Source: Methylomicrobium sp. wino1
GTDB taxonomy: Bacteria > Pseudomonadota > Gammaproteobacteria > Methylococcales > Methylomonadaceae
Assembly (NCBI RefSeq): GCF_003932755.1
Contig: NZ_CP024202.1
Span: 2,108,001 to 2,172,000 of the forward strand
Reading direction: 5' to 3'
Length of the DNA: 64,000 bases
Part shown: positions 1 to 8,403 of the stretch, piece by piece
How the letters are laid out: each line of letters starts with the position of its first letter
Numbering within the stretch: position 1 is the first letter of the stretch
Notes under the pieces: model-generated
The model's database searches: none
The model's input: only the letters and a program-made list of their open reading frames with translations
Told to the model about the DNA's origin: nothing
Position numbers and translations under genes: made by a program

Positions 1-543
1 GGGTCCGGCGTTATCATCGCTCCGGGCAGAGTCGCGACCAATTGTCATGTCACGCGGGATGCGGAGCAAATCGTCTTGTTTAAATCGGGTCATGCTTATC
101 CGGTTTTAAAACAGGCTGCCCTGACGGAATTGAATGCCTGTATTCTCGAAACCGGTTCCATGCCTTTACCGGCTGCGCAACTGGCCTTATCCGAAGACAC
201 CGCAGTCGGAATGCCGGTCTATATGTACGGATATCCTTTTGCCTTGGGAATGCGCTCCAGACCGACCTCGGTTGTTGCCTTTCATCCTTATCATGCCGGG
301 CATGTGTTCGAAATCGATGCCGGTTTCATGCAAGGAGCCAGCGGCGGCGGAATTTTTAATGAAGCGGGCGAATTGGTCGGCTTGATGACGTTTATCGGAA
401 AGGACGTTAAAGATTTCCATTTTTATGCGATTCCTGCCGAGTGGCTGGTCAAGGCGGCACAAGAGCCTTTTGTCGCGATCCATGCTTTCAAAGGACTTAG
501 CTTTTGGGAGAGCGGCGCTTTCAAGCCGGAAACCGAGCACTGA
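1..543 (+). CDS. Trypsin-like serine protease, 5'-truncated by the window edge
   Basis: The reading frame is open from base 1, so the N-terminus lies outside the window. The visible 180 residues hold the catalytic His in a TNCHV motif (residue 16 of the fragment) and the nucleophile Ser in GASGGG (residue 114). This is the usual arrangement of the chymotrypsin-fold, trypsin_2-like peptidases. The catalytic Asp should fall between them but I cannot assign it with confidence. The C-terminus is short after the Ser loop and no PDZ domain follows, unlike DegP/HtrA. The role is unknown; such proteins are usually periplasmic, but the signal peptide cannot be seen. The next gene starts 400 bases downstream behind a repeat, so this is a separate transcription unit. 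Confidence 0.8.
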   Translation, partial: GSGVIIAPGRVATNCHVTRDAEQIVLFKSGHAYPVLKQAALTELNACILETGSMPLPAAQLALSEDTAVGMPVYMYGYPFALGMRSRPTSVVAFHPYHAGHVFEIDAGFMQGASGGGIFNEAGELVGLMTFIGKDVKDFHFYAIPAEWLVKAAQEPFVAIHAFKGLSFWESGAFKPETEH

Positions 544-897
544 TATCGTAATTATTTTCCCCCTATCGTTCCTACTCTCCAGCGCTTGCTGTTATACACA
601 TCTCTTTGAGATACCCTGCTGGCCATCCAGCGCGATGGTCAAATCACGCAATCGCCGGAACTCTGTAGGGTACGCTGTGCGTACCATGGCGACCCCGCCA
701 ATGTTAACCTAAGCCCTTTGGTTTGACTTGGGTAGGGTTTCGAACCTTAGGTACGCGCAGCGTACCCTACAGTTTATGTATAACGATGAGCGCAGAGCGT
801 GAGAGCGTGAATTGCCGGGGGCTGGATAGTTACCTGATATCAGCTATCGAAGCGCGAAAAGGGTGTAATAAAAAGGACGAAATTGCCATATCTTAGA
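544..897. repeat. Gene-free stretch with paired inverted repeat (arms 664-685 and 750-771)
   Basis: No gene is seen here. Two 22-base arms beginning TGTAGGGTACGC are inverted with respect to each other, differ at one base, and enclose about 64 bases. The same paired arrangement recurs at 24280-24376 and 46450-46528, with a single arm near 61252. Around 568-600 and 785-825 lie degenerate pieces of a second family (TCGTTCCCACGC... and ...ATTGCCGGGGGCTGGATAG) seen again at 21019-21067 and 49482-49530. Confidence 0.7.
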
Positions 898-920
898 GAT
901 ATGTTATATTGTAACAAATT
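898..920. promoter_or_regulatory. Probable Zur (zinc uptake regulator) operator
   Basis: The core TGTTATATTGTAACA (902-916) is a near-perfect palindrome centred on base 909. Aligned to the gammaproteobacterial Zur consensus (GAAATGTTATA, one base, and its complement), 17 of 22 defined positions match by hand count. It ends 23 bases before the ATG at 943, where a repressor would cover the promoter. Its position also argues against an upstream in-frame ATG at 883, which would put the operator inside the coding region. Confidence 0.75.
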
Positions 921-942
921 ATTTAAAGTGAAGATTCTTTCA

Positions 943-2184
943 ATGTTAAGTAAACATACCCCATCCAAACTGCCTGTTACGGTTCTGTCCGGTTTTTTAG
1001 GGGCCGGTAAAACCACCTTGCTCAATCATATTCTGACTAATCGGGACAATCTTAAGATCGCTGTGATCGTCAACGATATGAGCGAAGTCAATATCGATGC
1101 CGCGACGGTCAAGAACGAGATCGAACTCAACCGTTCCGAGGAAAAATTGGTCGAAATGAGCAACGGCTGCATCTGTTGCACGCTGCGCGAGGATTTGCTT
1201 GTCGAAGTCGGACAAATGGCTCGCGAAGGCCGTTTCGATTATTTGTTGATCGAATCGACCGGTATCGCCGAGCCGATGCCGATCGCCGAAACTTTCACGT
1301 TTCGCGATGAAGAAGGTCGTAGCCTATCCGATATCGCACGGCTCGACACGTTGGTGACCGTGGTCGATGCGGTCAATTTCATGCGCGATTACATGGAAGC
1401 TCAATCGTTGAAGGAAATCGAAGCCGAATTGGGCGATGACGACGAACGTAACATCGCCGATCTCTTGGTCGATCAAATCGAGTTCAGCAATGTCATTCTG
1501 ATTTCCAAGGTCGACCTGATCAGCCGAGACGAACTGGCCAATTTGACCGGAATACTGACTCATTTGAATCCCGATGCGGAAATAATCCCGATGATCATGG
1601 GGCAAGCCCCGCTCGCCAAAATTTTGAATACCGGCCGATTCGACTTCGACAAAGCGTCGCAGGCACCCGGCTGGCTACAGGAAATGCGCGGGTCGCATAC
1701 GCCCGAAACCGAAGAGTACGGCATCGCCAGTTTTGTCTATCATGCCCGTCGCCCGTTTCATCCGGGGCGTTTCTATGATTATCTCCACTACGGCGATTGG
1801 AATAACGGCACGCTGTTGCGCTCGAAAGGTTTCTTTTGGCTGGCGTCCAGGCCCGAATGGGTCGGTACTTGGTCGCAAGCCGGCGGCATCATGCAGCACG
1901 GCTGTGCGGGCCGCTGGTGGGCGTCGGTGCCGAAAAGCGAATGGCCCGAAGCCTATAAAGCCGATATCGAAACGCAGTGGCAGCCGCCGTTCGGCGATTG
2001 TCGCCAGGAATTGGTATTCATCGGCCAGAATGTCGATGCCGAACAAACTCGGCGCGAGCTCGATGCCTGTTTATTGACCGATGAAGAGCTCGAGACGGGA
2101 GCCGAAGTCTGGCTGCACTATCAAGACGATTTTCCGCCCTGGTTGGATACGGCCGCATCGGAAGTCGAAGAAATCATGTATTGA
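943..2184 (+). CDS. COG0523 (CobW/YciC/ZigA-type) GTPase, probable zinc chaperone
   Basis: This 413-residue protein is a G3E-family P-loop GTPase. Walker A GFLGAGKT is at residues 17-24, the metal-binding CxCC motif is at 76-79 inside [11 protein letters not shown], followed by ESTGIAEP and an SKVD guanine-specificity motif. A CobW C-terminal domain fills the second half. COG0523 members of this length with this motif context are typically the zinc-starvation type (YciC, ZigA), thought to deliver zinc to client proteins. I chose ATG 943 because the Zur-like operator lies just upstream; an ATG at 883 in the same frame would swallow it. The gene heads a co-directional set (DUF1826, FhcA, second COG0523, FolE2), with 12 bases to the next gene. 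Expression is probably induced by zinc limitation. The function is inferred from family and context. Confidence 0.88.
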   Translation: MLSKHTPSKLPVTVLSGFLGAGKTTLLNHILTNRDNLKIAVIVNDMSEVNIDAATVKNEIELNRSEEKLVEMSNGCICCTLREDLLVEVGQMAREGRFDYLLIESTGIAEPMPIAETFTFRDEEGRSLSDIARLDTLVTVVDAVNFMRDYMEAQSLKEIEAELGDDDERNIADLLVDQIEFSNVILISKVDLISRDELANLTGILTHLNPDAEIIPMIMGQAPLAKILNTGRFDFDKASQAPGWLQEMRGSHTPETEEYGIASFVYHARRPFHPGRFYDYLHYGDWNNGTLLRSKGFFWLASRPEWVGTWSQAGGIMQHGCAGRWWASVPKSEWPEAYKADIETQWQPPFGDCRQELVFIGQNVDAEQTRRELDACLLTDEELETGAEVWLHYQDDFPPWLDTAASEVEEIMY

Positions 2185-2196
2185 ACGAGGTAAATC

Positions 2197-2868
2197 ATGT
2201 CCGCCTTAGCCCAACATCTATTTCGCGCGCCTTATTCGGAATCGGTGCAGTCCGACGATTTGGCCGATTTGAGCCGAATCTATCAGGATGAAGTCAACCT
2301 ATGCGTGATCGAGCGAAGCATCGATCCGCGTATCGAGTCGTTCATAGACGCATTGCTCGCAAGTCCTCAAGAAATTAGCGAAATTCATAATCTTTCGATC
2401 GCCGATTTCGATTTCAGCGGTTTGATTCCTCATGCACCGACTATCGACGGCTATCTTGAATTTTATCGCGACGCGGCGATGCTGACGACGCTGTTTTGCG
2501 ATTTATTCGAGCTCGAGCGCGTCGGCTTGCGTTTGCGGACGCTTGACCGACCGATGTGCCCGAAATTCCATGTCGATCATGTGCCGTGCCGCATGGTCTC
2601 GACTTACGGTGGCATCGGTACCGAATGGCTCGAAGACCGAGCGGTCGACCGCGCCAAATTGGGCATCAATACGCATGGCTTAAACGATAGGCAAGCCGGC
2701 ATGATTTTGGACGAATCCTCGATTCATCGAATGCCCGCTTTTTCGGTCGGTCTGCTAAAAGGCAGCAATTGGGCCGGGAATGAACAGCACGGCGCGGTGC
2801 ACCGTTCGCCGAAACCGAGCGAAGATTGCCCGCGGCGGTTGTTATTGACATTGGATTTTGCCTGGTGA
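2197..2868 (+). CDS. DUF1826 domain protein
   Basis: A 223-residue protein that I recognise as DUF1826, a family of unknown function whose genes are, as far as I know, often next to COG0523 GTPase genes. It has no signal peptide or membrane segment. It carries several conserved His/Cys positions, including CPKFHVDHVPCR near residues 126-137, which could be metal or iron ligands (the HxD followed by a distal HR resembles oxygenase facial triads, but this is speculation). It begins 12 bases after the upstream GTPase, preceded by an AACGAGG Shine-Dalgarno-like stretch, so it is cotranscribed. A 144-base gap follows before the FhcA homologue. A role in zinc-limited metabolism is inferred only from position. 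Confidence 0.75.
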   Translation: MSALAQHLFRAPYSESVQSDDLADLSRIYQDEVNLCVIERSIDPRIESFIDALLASPQEISEIHNLSIADFDFSGLIPHAPTIDGYLEFYRDAAMLTTLFCDLFELERVGLRLRTLDRPMCPKFHVDHVPCRMVSTYGGIGTEWLEDRAVDRAKLGINTHGLNDRQAGMILDESSIHRMPAFSVGLLKGSNWAGNEQHGAVHRSPKPSEDCPRRLLLTLDFAW

Positions 2869-3012
2869 AATTTGCTAACGGTATTCCGGGCTGGTAGTCC
2901 GAATGGTGCGAAGCGCTACTCGGCTCAGTTGAATCTACGAAATTACCGGATTCCGTTATGCTTCGATTAATGTCAACGCTGAATCCGATAAATTAATCAA
3001 AAACTTACAACA

Positions 3013-4686
3013 ATGCTGATTCGACTCAATGGCGGGAGGGTTTACGATCCTGCGCAACATCTCAATGGCGAGATTCGGGATATTTATTTCCGGGACGGCG
3101 TCATCGTCGATACCCCGGAAGCCGGAGCCGTGATCGATGCCGATTACGACATCGCCGGCTGCGTGGTCATGGCCGGCGCGATCGATATTCACAGCCATAT
3201 CGCCGGAGGTAACGTCAATACCGCGCGTTTGCTGCTGCCGGAACAGCACCGCAATTTCGTGGCGCGCAAACTCGGTCATCGGTTCAGCACCTCCCGCTGG
3301 TCGGCGACCGAAACCGGTTACCGTTATGCTCGCATGGGCTATACTACCGTCGTCGAACCGGCCATACTGCCGATCAATGCCTTGGATGCGCATTTGCAGA
3401 TGGCCGACATTCCGATTATCGACACGGCGGGGCTCGCGATTCTCGGTAACGACGATTATTTGCTGCGCTTGATGCGTAGCGGCGCGCCTCAGGCGCAAAT
3501 CAACGATTATGTTGCCTGGACTCTGCACGCGACACGATGCCTCGGTTTGAAAGTCATCAATGCCGGCGGAGCGAATGCGTTTAAGTCCAATGCCCGTAGC
3601 TTCGATCTGGACGATGTCGTTCCCGAATACGGCGTCAGCTCGCGTCATATTTTGCAAACTTTACAGCGCGCCGCTTGCGAGGTCGAAATTCCGCATCCGG
3701 TGCATGTGCACTGCAACAATCTGGGCATACCCGGCAATGTCGATACCGCATTGGCGACGATGGAAGCGGCTCAGGGCCTGCCGATGCATTTGGCGCACAT
3801 TCAATTCTACGGCTACGGCAACGAAGAAGACCGAGGCTTTTCGTCGGCGGCCGCGAAACTGATCGACGGCTTCAAGAAACACCCGAACATCACGATGGAC
3901 GTCGGACAGGTTTTGTTCGGGCAAACCGTCACGATATCCGGCGATGTGATCGCGCAATACAGCCGCAGGAACGATGCTTCGCCGAATAAATGGATCGCCT
4001 GGGACGCCGAATGCGAAGGTAGCGGCGGCGTCGTGCCTTACCGCTACAAAGAAACGAGTTTCGTCAACAGTCTGCAATGGCTAATCGGCTTGGAAATCTT
4101 CTTGTTGGCCGAGGATCCGTGGCGCTTGTTCTTCACGACCGACCATCCGAACGGCGCGCCGTTTACGATGTATCCTTACCTGATCCGCCTGTTGATGGAC
4201 CGCGATTACCGCTTGCAATGCCTTGAGCAACTGAATCATGAAGCGGTGTCGATGACACTGCTGAAGGATCTCGACAAAGAATTTTCGCTCTATGACATCG
4301 CCGTGATGACCCGAACCGCCGCCGCCCGTTTGCTGGGCTTGCCGGATAGAGGACATTTGCGGCCCGGTGCGGCGGCCGATATTGCCGTTTACCGCGAACA
4401 AGCCGATAAGGCGGCGATGTTCGCCGATGCCGAGCTGCTGTTCAAAAACGGCCGGCTGGCCGTGCAAAATAGTACGGTCGTCGAACGGTGCAGCGGGACG
4501 GCACAAGTCGTTCAGCCGCTTTTCGATCACCGTATCGAACGCGATTTGCAAAATTATTACGACCGCTTCTACAACCTCGGCCTAGCCAATTTTACGGTCG
4601 GCGACGTCGATGCGGGGCAGACCGATAGCGAACGTTTCCGTGCGCATGCCTGTGGCCGTCCTTATTTGGCGGAGAATGCCCGGTGA
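3013..4686 (+). CDS. fhcA: Formyltransferase/hydrolase complex subunit A homologue (FhcA/FwdA family), stand-alone
   Basis: This 557-residue amidohydrolase-superfamily protein matches FhcA/FwdA, the subunit that hydrolyses the formyl group in the tetrahydromethanopterin-linked formaldehyde oxidation pathway of methylotrophs (in archaea, formylmethanofuran dehydrogenase subunit A). Binuclear metal-site candidates are intact: HSH at 60-62, Lys180 (expected carboxylated lysine), His231/His233 in VHVHCNN, His in HLAHIQFYGYG, and Asp377 in TTDHPNGAPF. The usual partners fhcB, fhcC and fhcD are absent. The gene instead sits inside a zinc-type cluster, with a 144-base gap upstream and a 4-base GTGA overlap with the next COG0523 gene, implying translational coupling. 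It is probably a paralogue of a housekeeping fhcA elsewhere, possibly a low-zinc isoform. Whether it joins the Fhc complex cannot be told from the sequence. Confidence 0.85.
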   Translation: MLIRLNGGRVYDPAQHLNGEIRDIYFRDGVIVDTPEAGAVIDADYDIAGCVVMAGAIDIHSHIAGGNVNTARLLLPEQHRNFVARKLGHRFSTSRWSATETGYRYARMGYTTVVEPAILPINALDAHLQMADIPIIDTAGLAILGNDDYLLRLMRSGAPQAQINDYVAWTLHATRCLGLKVINAGGANAFKSNARSFDLDDVVPEYGVSSRHILQTLQRAACEVEIPHPVHVHCNNLGIPGNVDTALATMEAAQGLPMHLAHIQFYGYGNEEDRGFSSAAAKLIDGFKKHPNITMDVGQVLFGQTVTISGDVIAQYSRRNDASPNKWIAWDAECEGSGGVVPYRYKETSFVNSLQWLIGLEIFLLAEDPWRLFFTTDHPNGAPFTMYPYLIRLLMDRDYRLQCLEQLNHEAVSMTLLKDLDKEFSLYDIAVMTRTAAARLLGLPDRGHLRPGAAADIAVYREQADKAAMFADAELLFKNGRLAVQNSTVVERCSGTAQVVQPLFDHRIERDLQNYYDRFYNLGLANFTVGDVDAGQTDSERFRAHACGRPYLAENAR

Positions 4687-5651
4687 ATCGGGCTTCTTCG
4701 AAAACGATTAAGCGGATACCGGTGATCGTGCTGAGCGGTTTTCTCGGCAGCGGCAAAACAACGCTATTAAATCGCTTACTCCGCGCCGAACCGCATTCGG
4801 CCGTGATCATCAACGAATTCGGCTCGACGCCGATCGATCAAGAACTGCTCGCGGAGCATAAGATCCCGTTGACAACGTTGTCTGGCGGTTGTTTGTGCTG
4901 CCAAGTGCGCGGCTCATTGGCGCCGATATTGAAAAATCTGCGCATGACCTACGATGCCAAACCGGACAAACCGTTTAGCCGTATTTTTATCGAAACCAGC
5001 GGCGTGGCGAGCCCGGAACCGATTCTCGATACGCTGTTGAACGAACGCTGGTTGGCGCCGCGCTATCGTTATCAAGGCATGATCACGACCGTCTCGGCGC
5101 TGGCCGCCGAAACGTATCTAGCGCGTTTTCCCGAAGCGCAAGCGCAGATTGCCTGGGCCGATAAGCTCGTACTAACCCAAGCCGATTTGGCCGAGGCTGC
5201 GCAAGTCGAGCGGGTGCAAAATCGCCTGCACGAATTGGCTCCGTCGATTGCACATCTCGAATCTGCACAAGACGCAGGTTTAGCGGAGGCGCTGCTCGAT
5301 TTCGGCGGCATGTTCCGCAGGGTCGCTCAACCTCGGTCGGAAGATTTACCCGAGCACGGTTTCAATAGCGTGTCGTTGCAACTGGAACAGCCGGTTGCTT
5401 GGGCTCGCTTGCAAGCGGTGCTCGAAGAACTGCTGAGCGGTCCGCAAAGTACTATCGTCAGACTGAAGGGCGTGATCTTTACCGAAGAACACGACGGCCC
5501 GATGGCGGTACATGGCATTGCCGGTCATTTGTTTCCGCCGTCGCCGATGCCGCTGCGGGAGAATGTCGATAACCGAGGGCGCCTGGTCTTTATCGCCGGC
5601 GGCGATATCAAAACCCTGGCCGAAACCGTAATGAACGCGTTGCGGCAATGA
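4683..5651 (+). CDS. Second COG0523 GTPase (putative metallochaperone)
   Basis: A 322-residue G3E GTPase with Walker A GFLGSGKT at 19-26, CLCC at 70-73 in [12 protein letters not shown], and [10 protein letters not shown] (switch region). A CobW C-terminal domain ends with [11 protein letters not shown]. It is shorter than, and clearly diverged from, the copy at 943-2184, so the two are unlikely to be a recent duplication and may serve different clients. The start is a GTG that overlaps the fhcA stop codon by four bases (GTGA), so its synthesis is tied to that of the FhcA homologue. This is a direct hint that this chaperone could serve that enzyme. FolE2 follows after 56 bases. Function is inferred from family. 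Confidence 0.86.
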   Translation: MNRASSKTIKRIPVIVLSGFLGSGKTTLLNRLLRAEPHSAVIINEFGSTPIDQELLAEHKIPLTTLSGGCLCCQVRGSLAPILKNLRMTYDAKPDKPFSRIFIETSGVASPEPILDTLLNERWLAPRYRYQGMITTVSALAAETYLARFPEAQAQIAWADKLVLTQADLAEAAQVERVQNRLHELAPSIAHLESAQDAGLAEALLDFGGMFRRVAQPRSEDLPEHGFNSVSLQLEQPVAWARLQAVLEELLSGPQSTIVRLKGVIFTEEHDGPMAVHGIAGHLFPPSPMPLRENVDNRGRLVFIAGGDIKTLAETVMNALRQ

Positions 5652-5707
5652 GATGTCGAAAGTTTAACCGATCCGGGCTATCAATATTTATTTCAAGGAA
5701 TTCATCG

Positions 5708-6520
5708 ATGAACAATCAATCAAACACACCAACTTCGGAAAATGCCATCGTCGACGTGCAAGGTATTGCCGACTCGCGGCGTATCGCGATCGACAAGGTC
5801 GGCATCAAGGCGATTCGCCATCCGATAAGGGTCAAGGATCGTTCGGTCGGCGAACAGCATACGATCGGTTTATTCGATATGTATGTAAACTTGCCGCACG
5901 ACTTCAAAGGCACGCATATGTCGCGTTTCGTCGAGATCCTGAATCGACACGACCGCGAAATCAGCGTCGAATCGTTTGCGGTGATGCTCAAGGAAATGGT
6001 GCAGCGCCTGGATGCACAGTCGGGCTATATCGAAATGCAGTTTCCGTTTTTTATCGACAAAGCCGCGCCGGTCAGTGGCGTGCGTAGCCTGCTCGATTAT
6101 CAAGTAAGCTTGATCGGCGAAATCGTCGATGGCGAGGTGCAAACGCGTATCAAAGTCGTCGTCCCGGTCACCAGTCTTTGCCCGTGTTCCAAGACTATTT
6201 CGGACCGGGGCGCGCACAATCAGCGGTCTCATGTGACGTTGACGGTACTGATCAATGACTTCATCTGGATCGAAGAATTGATCGAGCTGGCCGAACAAGA
6301 AGCCTCATGCCAAATTTACGGATTGCTGAAACGCCCCGACGAAAAATATGTTACCGAATACGCTTACGACAATCCCAAATTCGTCGAGGACATGGTGCGT
6401 GACGTTGCTAGTCGGCTGGAAGCCGAACCGCGAATCGGAGCCTATATCGTCGAGTCGGAAAACTTCGAATCGATTCATAATCACTCGGCTTATGCATTGA
6501 TCGAGCGGGATAAGCGTTAA
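5708..6520 (+). CDS. folE2: GTP cyclohydrolase FolE2 (GCYH-IB)
   Basis: A 270-residue type IB GTP cyclohydrolase. It converts GTP to dihydroneopterin triphosphate, the first step of folate (and pterin cofactor) synthesis. The conserved catalytic Cys lies in SLCPCSK (Cys158), followed by the NQRSH motif; the EMQFPFF and IHNHSAY regions are typical. Unlike FolE, FolE2 works with metals other than zinc and is commonly under Zur control. The start ATG at 5708 has AAGGA eight bases upstream; an earlier in-frame ATG at 5648 lacks this and adds a non-conserved extension. It is the last gene of the zinc-type cluster and converges on umuC, 24 bases away. Because methylotrophs also need pterins for tetrahydromethanopterin, FolE2 might additionally feed that cofactor. 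Confidence 0.92.
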   Translation: MNNQSNTPTSENAIVDVQGIADSRRIAIDKVGIKAIRHPIRVKDRSVGEQHTIGLFDMYVNLPHDFKGTHMSRFVEILNRHDREISVESFAVMLKEMVQRLDAQSGYIEMQFPFFIDKAAPVSGVRSLLDYQVSLIGEIVDGEVQTRIKVVVPVTSLCPCSKTISDRGAHNQRSHVTLTVLINDFIWIEELIELAEQEASCQIYGLLKRPDEKYVTEYAYDNPKFVEDMVRDVASRLEAEPRIGAYIVESENFESIHNHSAYALIERDKR

Positions 6521-6544
6521 CATTTTCTCCGAGACAGACTTCGC

Positions 6545-7846
6545 CTAAATCCGGATCGTCAGCAACTCGCGAATATTCGTCGTGTACGACGGCGATTTAA
6601 ATTGCTGCCGCATTCGCCAGCGTTGACTGAGGATTTCTCTGGCATAGCGAATGCTGCTTTTGCCGTAGCGCTGATTGATAGCGTCGAGAGTTTGCATTAA
6701 ATCGGCCGAACGGTTCGATCGTTCGCCGCTCAATAACGACAGTTGCGCCACATGGTCCGGCAACAGTTCCGGTAACAGCACGCCGGCGCGCCGATAGGAA
6801 AGCCCTGGGTGGTAGATTCTCGCCAGCCCCCGTTGTGCGGCTCGTTGTAATTGCGCCGAATCGTGAGTGGGCAGTTGAAATTCGAACGTGGCGCTGTTCG
6901 CATAGAATGGCTGCCGTGTATCGAACGGACTGGTTTCGACGAATACCGTCAAGGCTTGCGCCGCGAGCCGGTGTTGCCGGCATTTTTCCGCCGAGCGAGT
7001 GGCGAAATAAGTCACGGCGGCGCATAGATCGTCGTAGCCGGTCAGTTTTTCGCCGAAGCTGCGCGAGGTCAGAATTTGTTTTCTCGGAGAAGGGATTTCT
7101 TCGAGATCAATGCAAGACAGCCCGCGCAGTTCATGCACGATGCGTTCCATGACTACGCTGAAATGCTGCCGCAGCCGCTTCGGATCGGCTTGTTTCAGCG
7201 CCAATGCATCGGCGATCTGTAAAAGGGCAAGCTGCGATTGCCAGCTTGCGGCGATGCCCCATAAATCGTTCAACGCGGTTTCCGCCAAAACGGCATCGGT
7301 ATCGTCCAGGGTATGCCAATCGAGAACTGGGCATTGTCGAAAACGGCCGCTTTTCGCTAAACGATTGGCCAGCTTGGCCAGCGTCTTGGTCGGTGCAATA
7401 CCGATCGAAATAGGAATGCCGGTCCATTGTTTGACGACGGCGCAAATTTTCAGGCAATAGTCGGTCAAGTCGGTTTTCAATCCGGTCAAATCAAAAAAGC
7501 ATTCGTCGATGGAATACACTTCGATACGCGGCGCAAATCCGGCCAAAATTTGCATGACGCGCCGGGACATATCGCCGTACAAGGCATAGTTCGACGACAG
7601 CACGGCTACGCCGTGTTGCTTCGCGAAACGTTCGATTTGAAAGTAGGGCGCGCCCATTTTGATGCCGATTGCTTTCGCTTCGTTGCTCCGCGCGATGACG
7701 CAGCCGTCGTTGTTGGACAACACGACGACCGGTTTGTCATTCAGCTCGGGCCGAAAAACCCGCTCGCACGATGCGTAAAAATTATTGCAGTCGGCGATCG
7801 CGAAGACCTTGTCCGGCGTATCAGGTCGGTAACGAGCGGACGACAT
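6545..7846 (-). CDS. umuC: DNA polymerase V catalytic subunit UmuC
   Basis: A 433-residue Y-family translesion polymerase. The DCNNFYASCERVF motif near residues 19-31, SNNDGCVIARS, and YSIDECF carry the expected catalytic acidic residues, followed by the helix-hairpin-helix and little-finger regions. With cleaved UmuD it forms Pol V and copies past DNA lesions. The ATG overlaps the end of umuD by 26 bases, so the pair is translationally linked. Expression should be SOS-controlled through the shared upstream region. Length and motifs look complete. Confidence 0.95.
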   Translation of the reverse strand: MSSARYRPDTPDKVFAIADCNNFYASCERVFRPELNDKPVVVLSNNDGCVIARSNEAKAIGIKMGAPYFQIERFAKQHGVAVLSSNYALYGDMSRRVMQILAGFAPRIEVYSIDECFFDLTGLKTDLTDYCLKICAVVKQWTGIPISIGIAPTKTLAKLANRLAKSGRFRQCPVLDWHTLDDTDAVLAETALNDLWGIAASWQSQLALLQIADALALKQADPKRLRQHFSVVMERIVHELRGLSCIDLEEIPSPRKQILTSRSFGEKLTGYDDLCAAVTYFATRSAEKCRQHRLAAQALTVFVETSPFDTRQPFYANSATFEFQLPTHDSAQLQRAAQRGLARIYHPGLSYRRAGVLLPELLPDHVAQLSLLSGERSNRSADLMQTLDAINQRYGKSSIRYAREILSQRWRMRQQFKSPSYTTNIRELLTIRI

Positions 7847-8288
7847 GCGCGACCACGCCCCAAATATGCAGATCCATGCCTTCCTTGATCGGCAAGTCCG
7901 GATAGTCGGGATTTTTGGCGCGCAGGCAAACGACGCCGTGCGACAAGTCCAGACACTTGACCGTCACTTCGCCGTCGACGACGGCGACCACGATCGAATT
8001 ATGCTTGGCCGGCAGTGAACGATCCACGACCAACATATCGCCGTCGTTGATACCGGCCCCTGTCATCGAATGTCCCTCGACGCGCACAAAAAACGTCGCG
8101 GGCGGATTGTGAATGCATAGCTGGTTCAAATCGATCGACGCTTCCAAGTGATCATCGGCGGGCGACGGAAAGCCTGCCGACACTTTCGATGTGAAGAGCG
8201 GCAGTTCCAGCGCCGAGGGCCGTGAAGTCAAGCCGAGAAAAGGCAATGCCAAATTATCGGACCGCACGAACGAAGTTTTGCAAGGCAT
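7821..8288 (-). CDS. umuD: Polymerase V accessory subunit UmuD (LexA-like S24 peptidase)
   Basis: A 155-residue protein with the Ala38-Gly39 self-cleavage site (KVSAGFPSP), catalytic Ser74 in GHSMTG and catalytic Lys111 in VTVKCL. RecA-stimulated self-cleavage gives the active form that partners UmuC. I take ATG 8288 as the start because it gives the normal UmuD length; an in-frame ATG at 8396 adds 36 non-conserved residues and would cover the putative operator at 8389-8403. It is cotranscribed with umuC. Family assignment is secure; regulation is inferred. Confidence 0.94.
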   Translation of the reverse strand: MPCKTSFVRSDNLALPFLGLTSRPSALELPLFTSKVSAGFPSPADDHLEASIDLNQLCIHNPPATFFVRVEGHSMTGAGINDGDMLVVDRSLPAKHNSIVVAVVDGEVTVKCLDLSHGVVCLRAKNPDYPDLPIKEGMDLHIWGVVAHVVRSLPT

Positions 8289-8388
8289 AGCGTTACGGTG
8301 TTGATACCGCGACAAAGAAATGACAACCATCGTGAACAAACTCCAAACGCATCGGATAGTAAGCGCATAGTACATCAAAACGGGTATT

Positions 8389-8403
8389 GTTCTCAATTTG
8401 TTC
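8389..8403. promoter_or_regulatory. GTTC-N7-GTTC direct repeat upstream of umuDC (possible LexA box)
   Basis: GTTC at 8389-8392 and GTTC at 8400-8403 are separated by exactly seven bases. This is the LexA recognition pattern known from Alphaproteobacteria. No enterobacterial-type CTGT-N8-ACAG palindrome was seen between here and the umuD start, about 100 bases away. The match is exact but short, so chance is possible. Confidence 0.4.

Noticed and set aside
883-942. In-frame upstream start (ATG 883) for the first COG0523 GTPase
   Set aside because: It would place the Zur-like operator inside the coding region and adds residues without family resemblance.
1675-2046. Minus-strand open frame of 123 codons, and similar frames opposite fhcA, the FtsX permease and others
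   Set aside because: They are shadows of well-supported genes on the other strand, without ribosome sites or family motifs.
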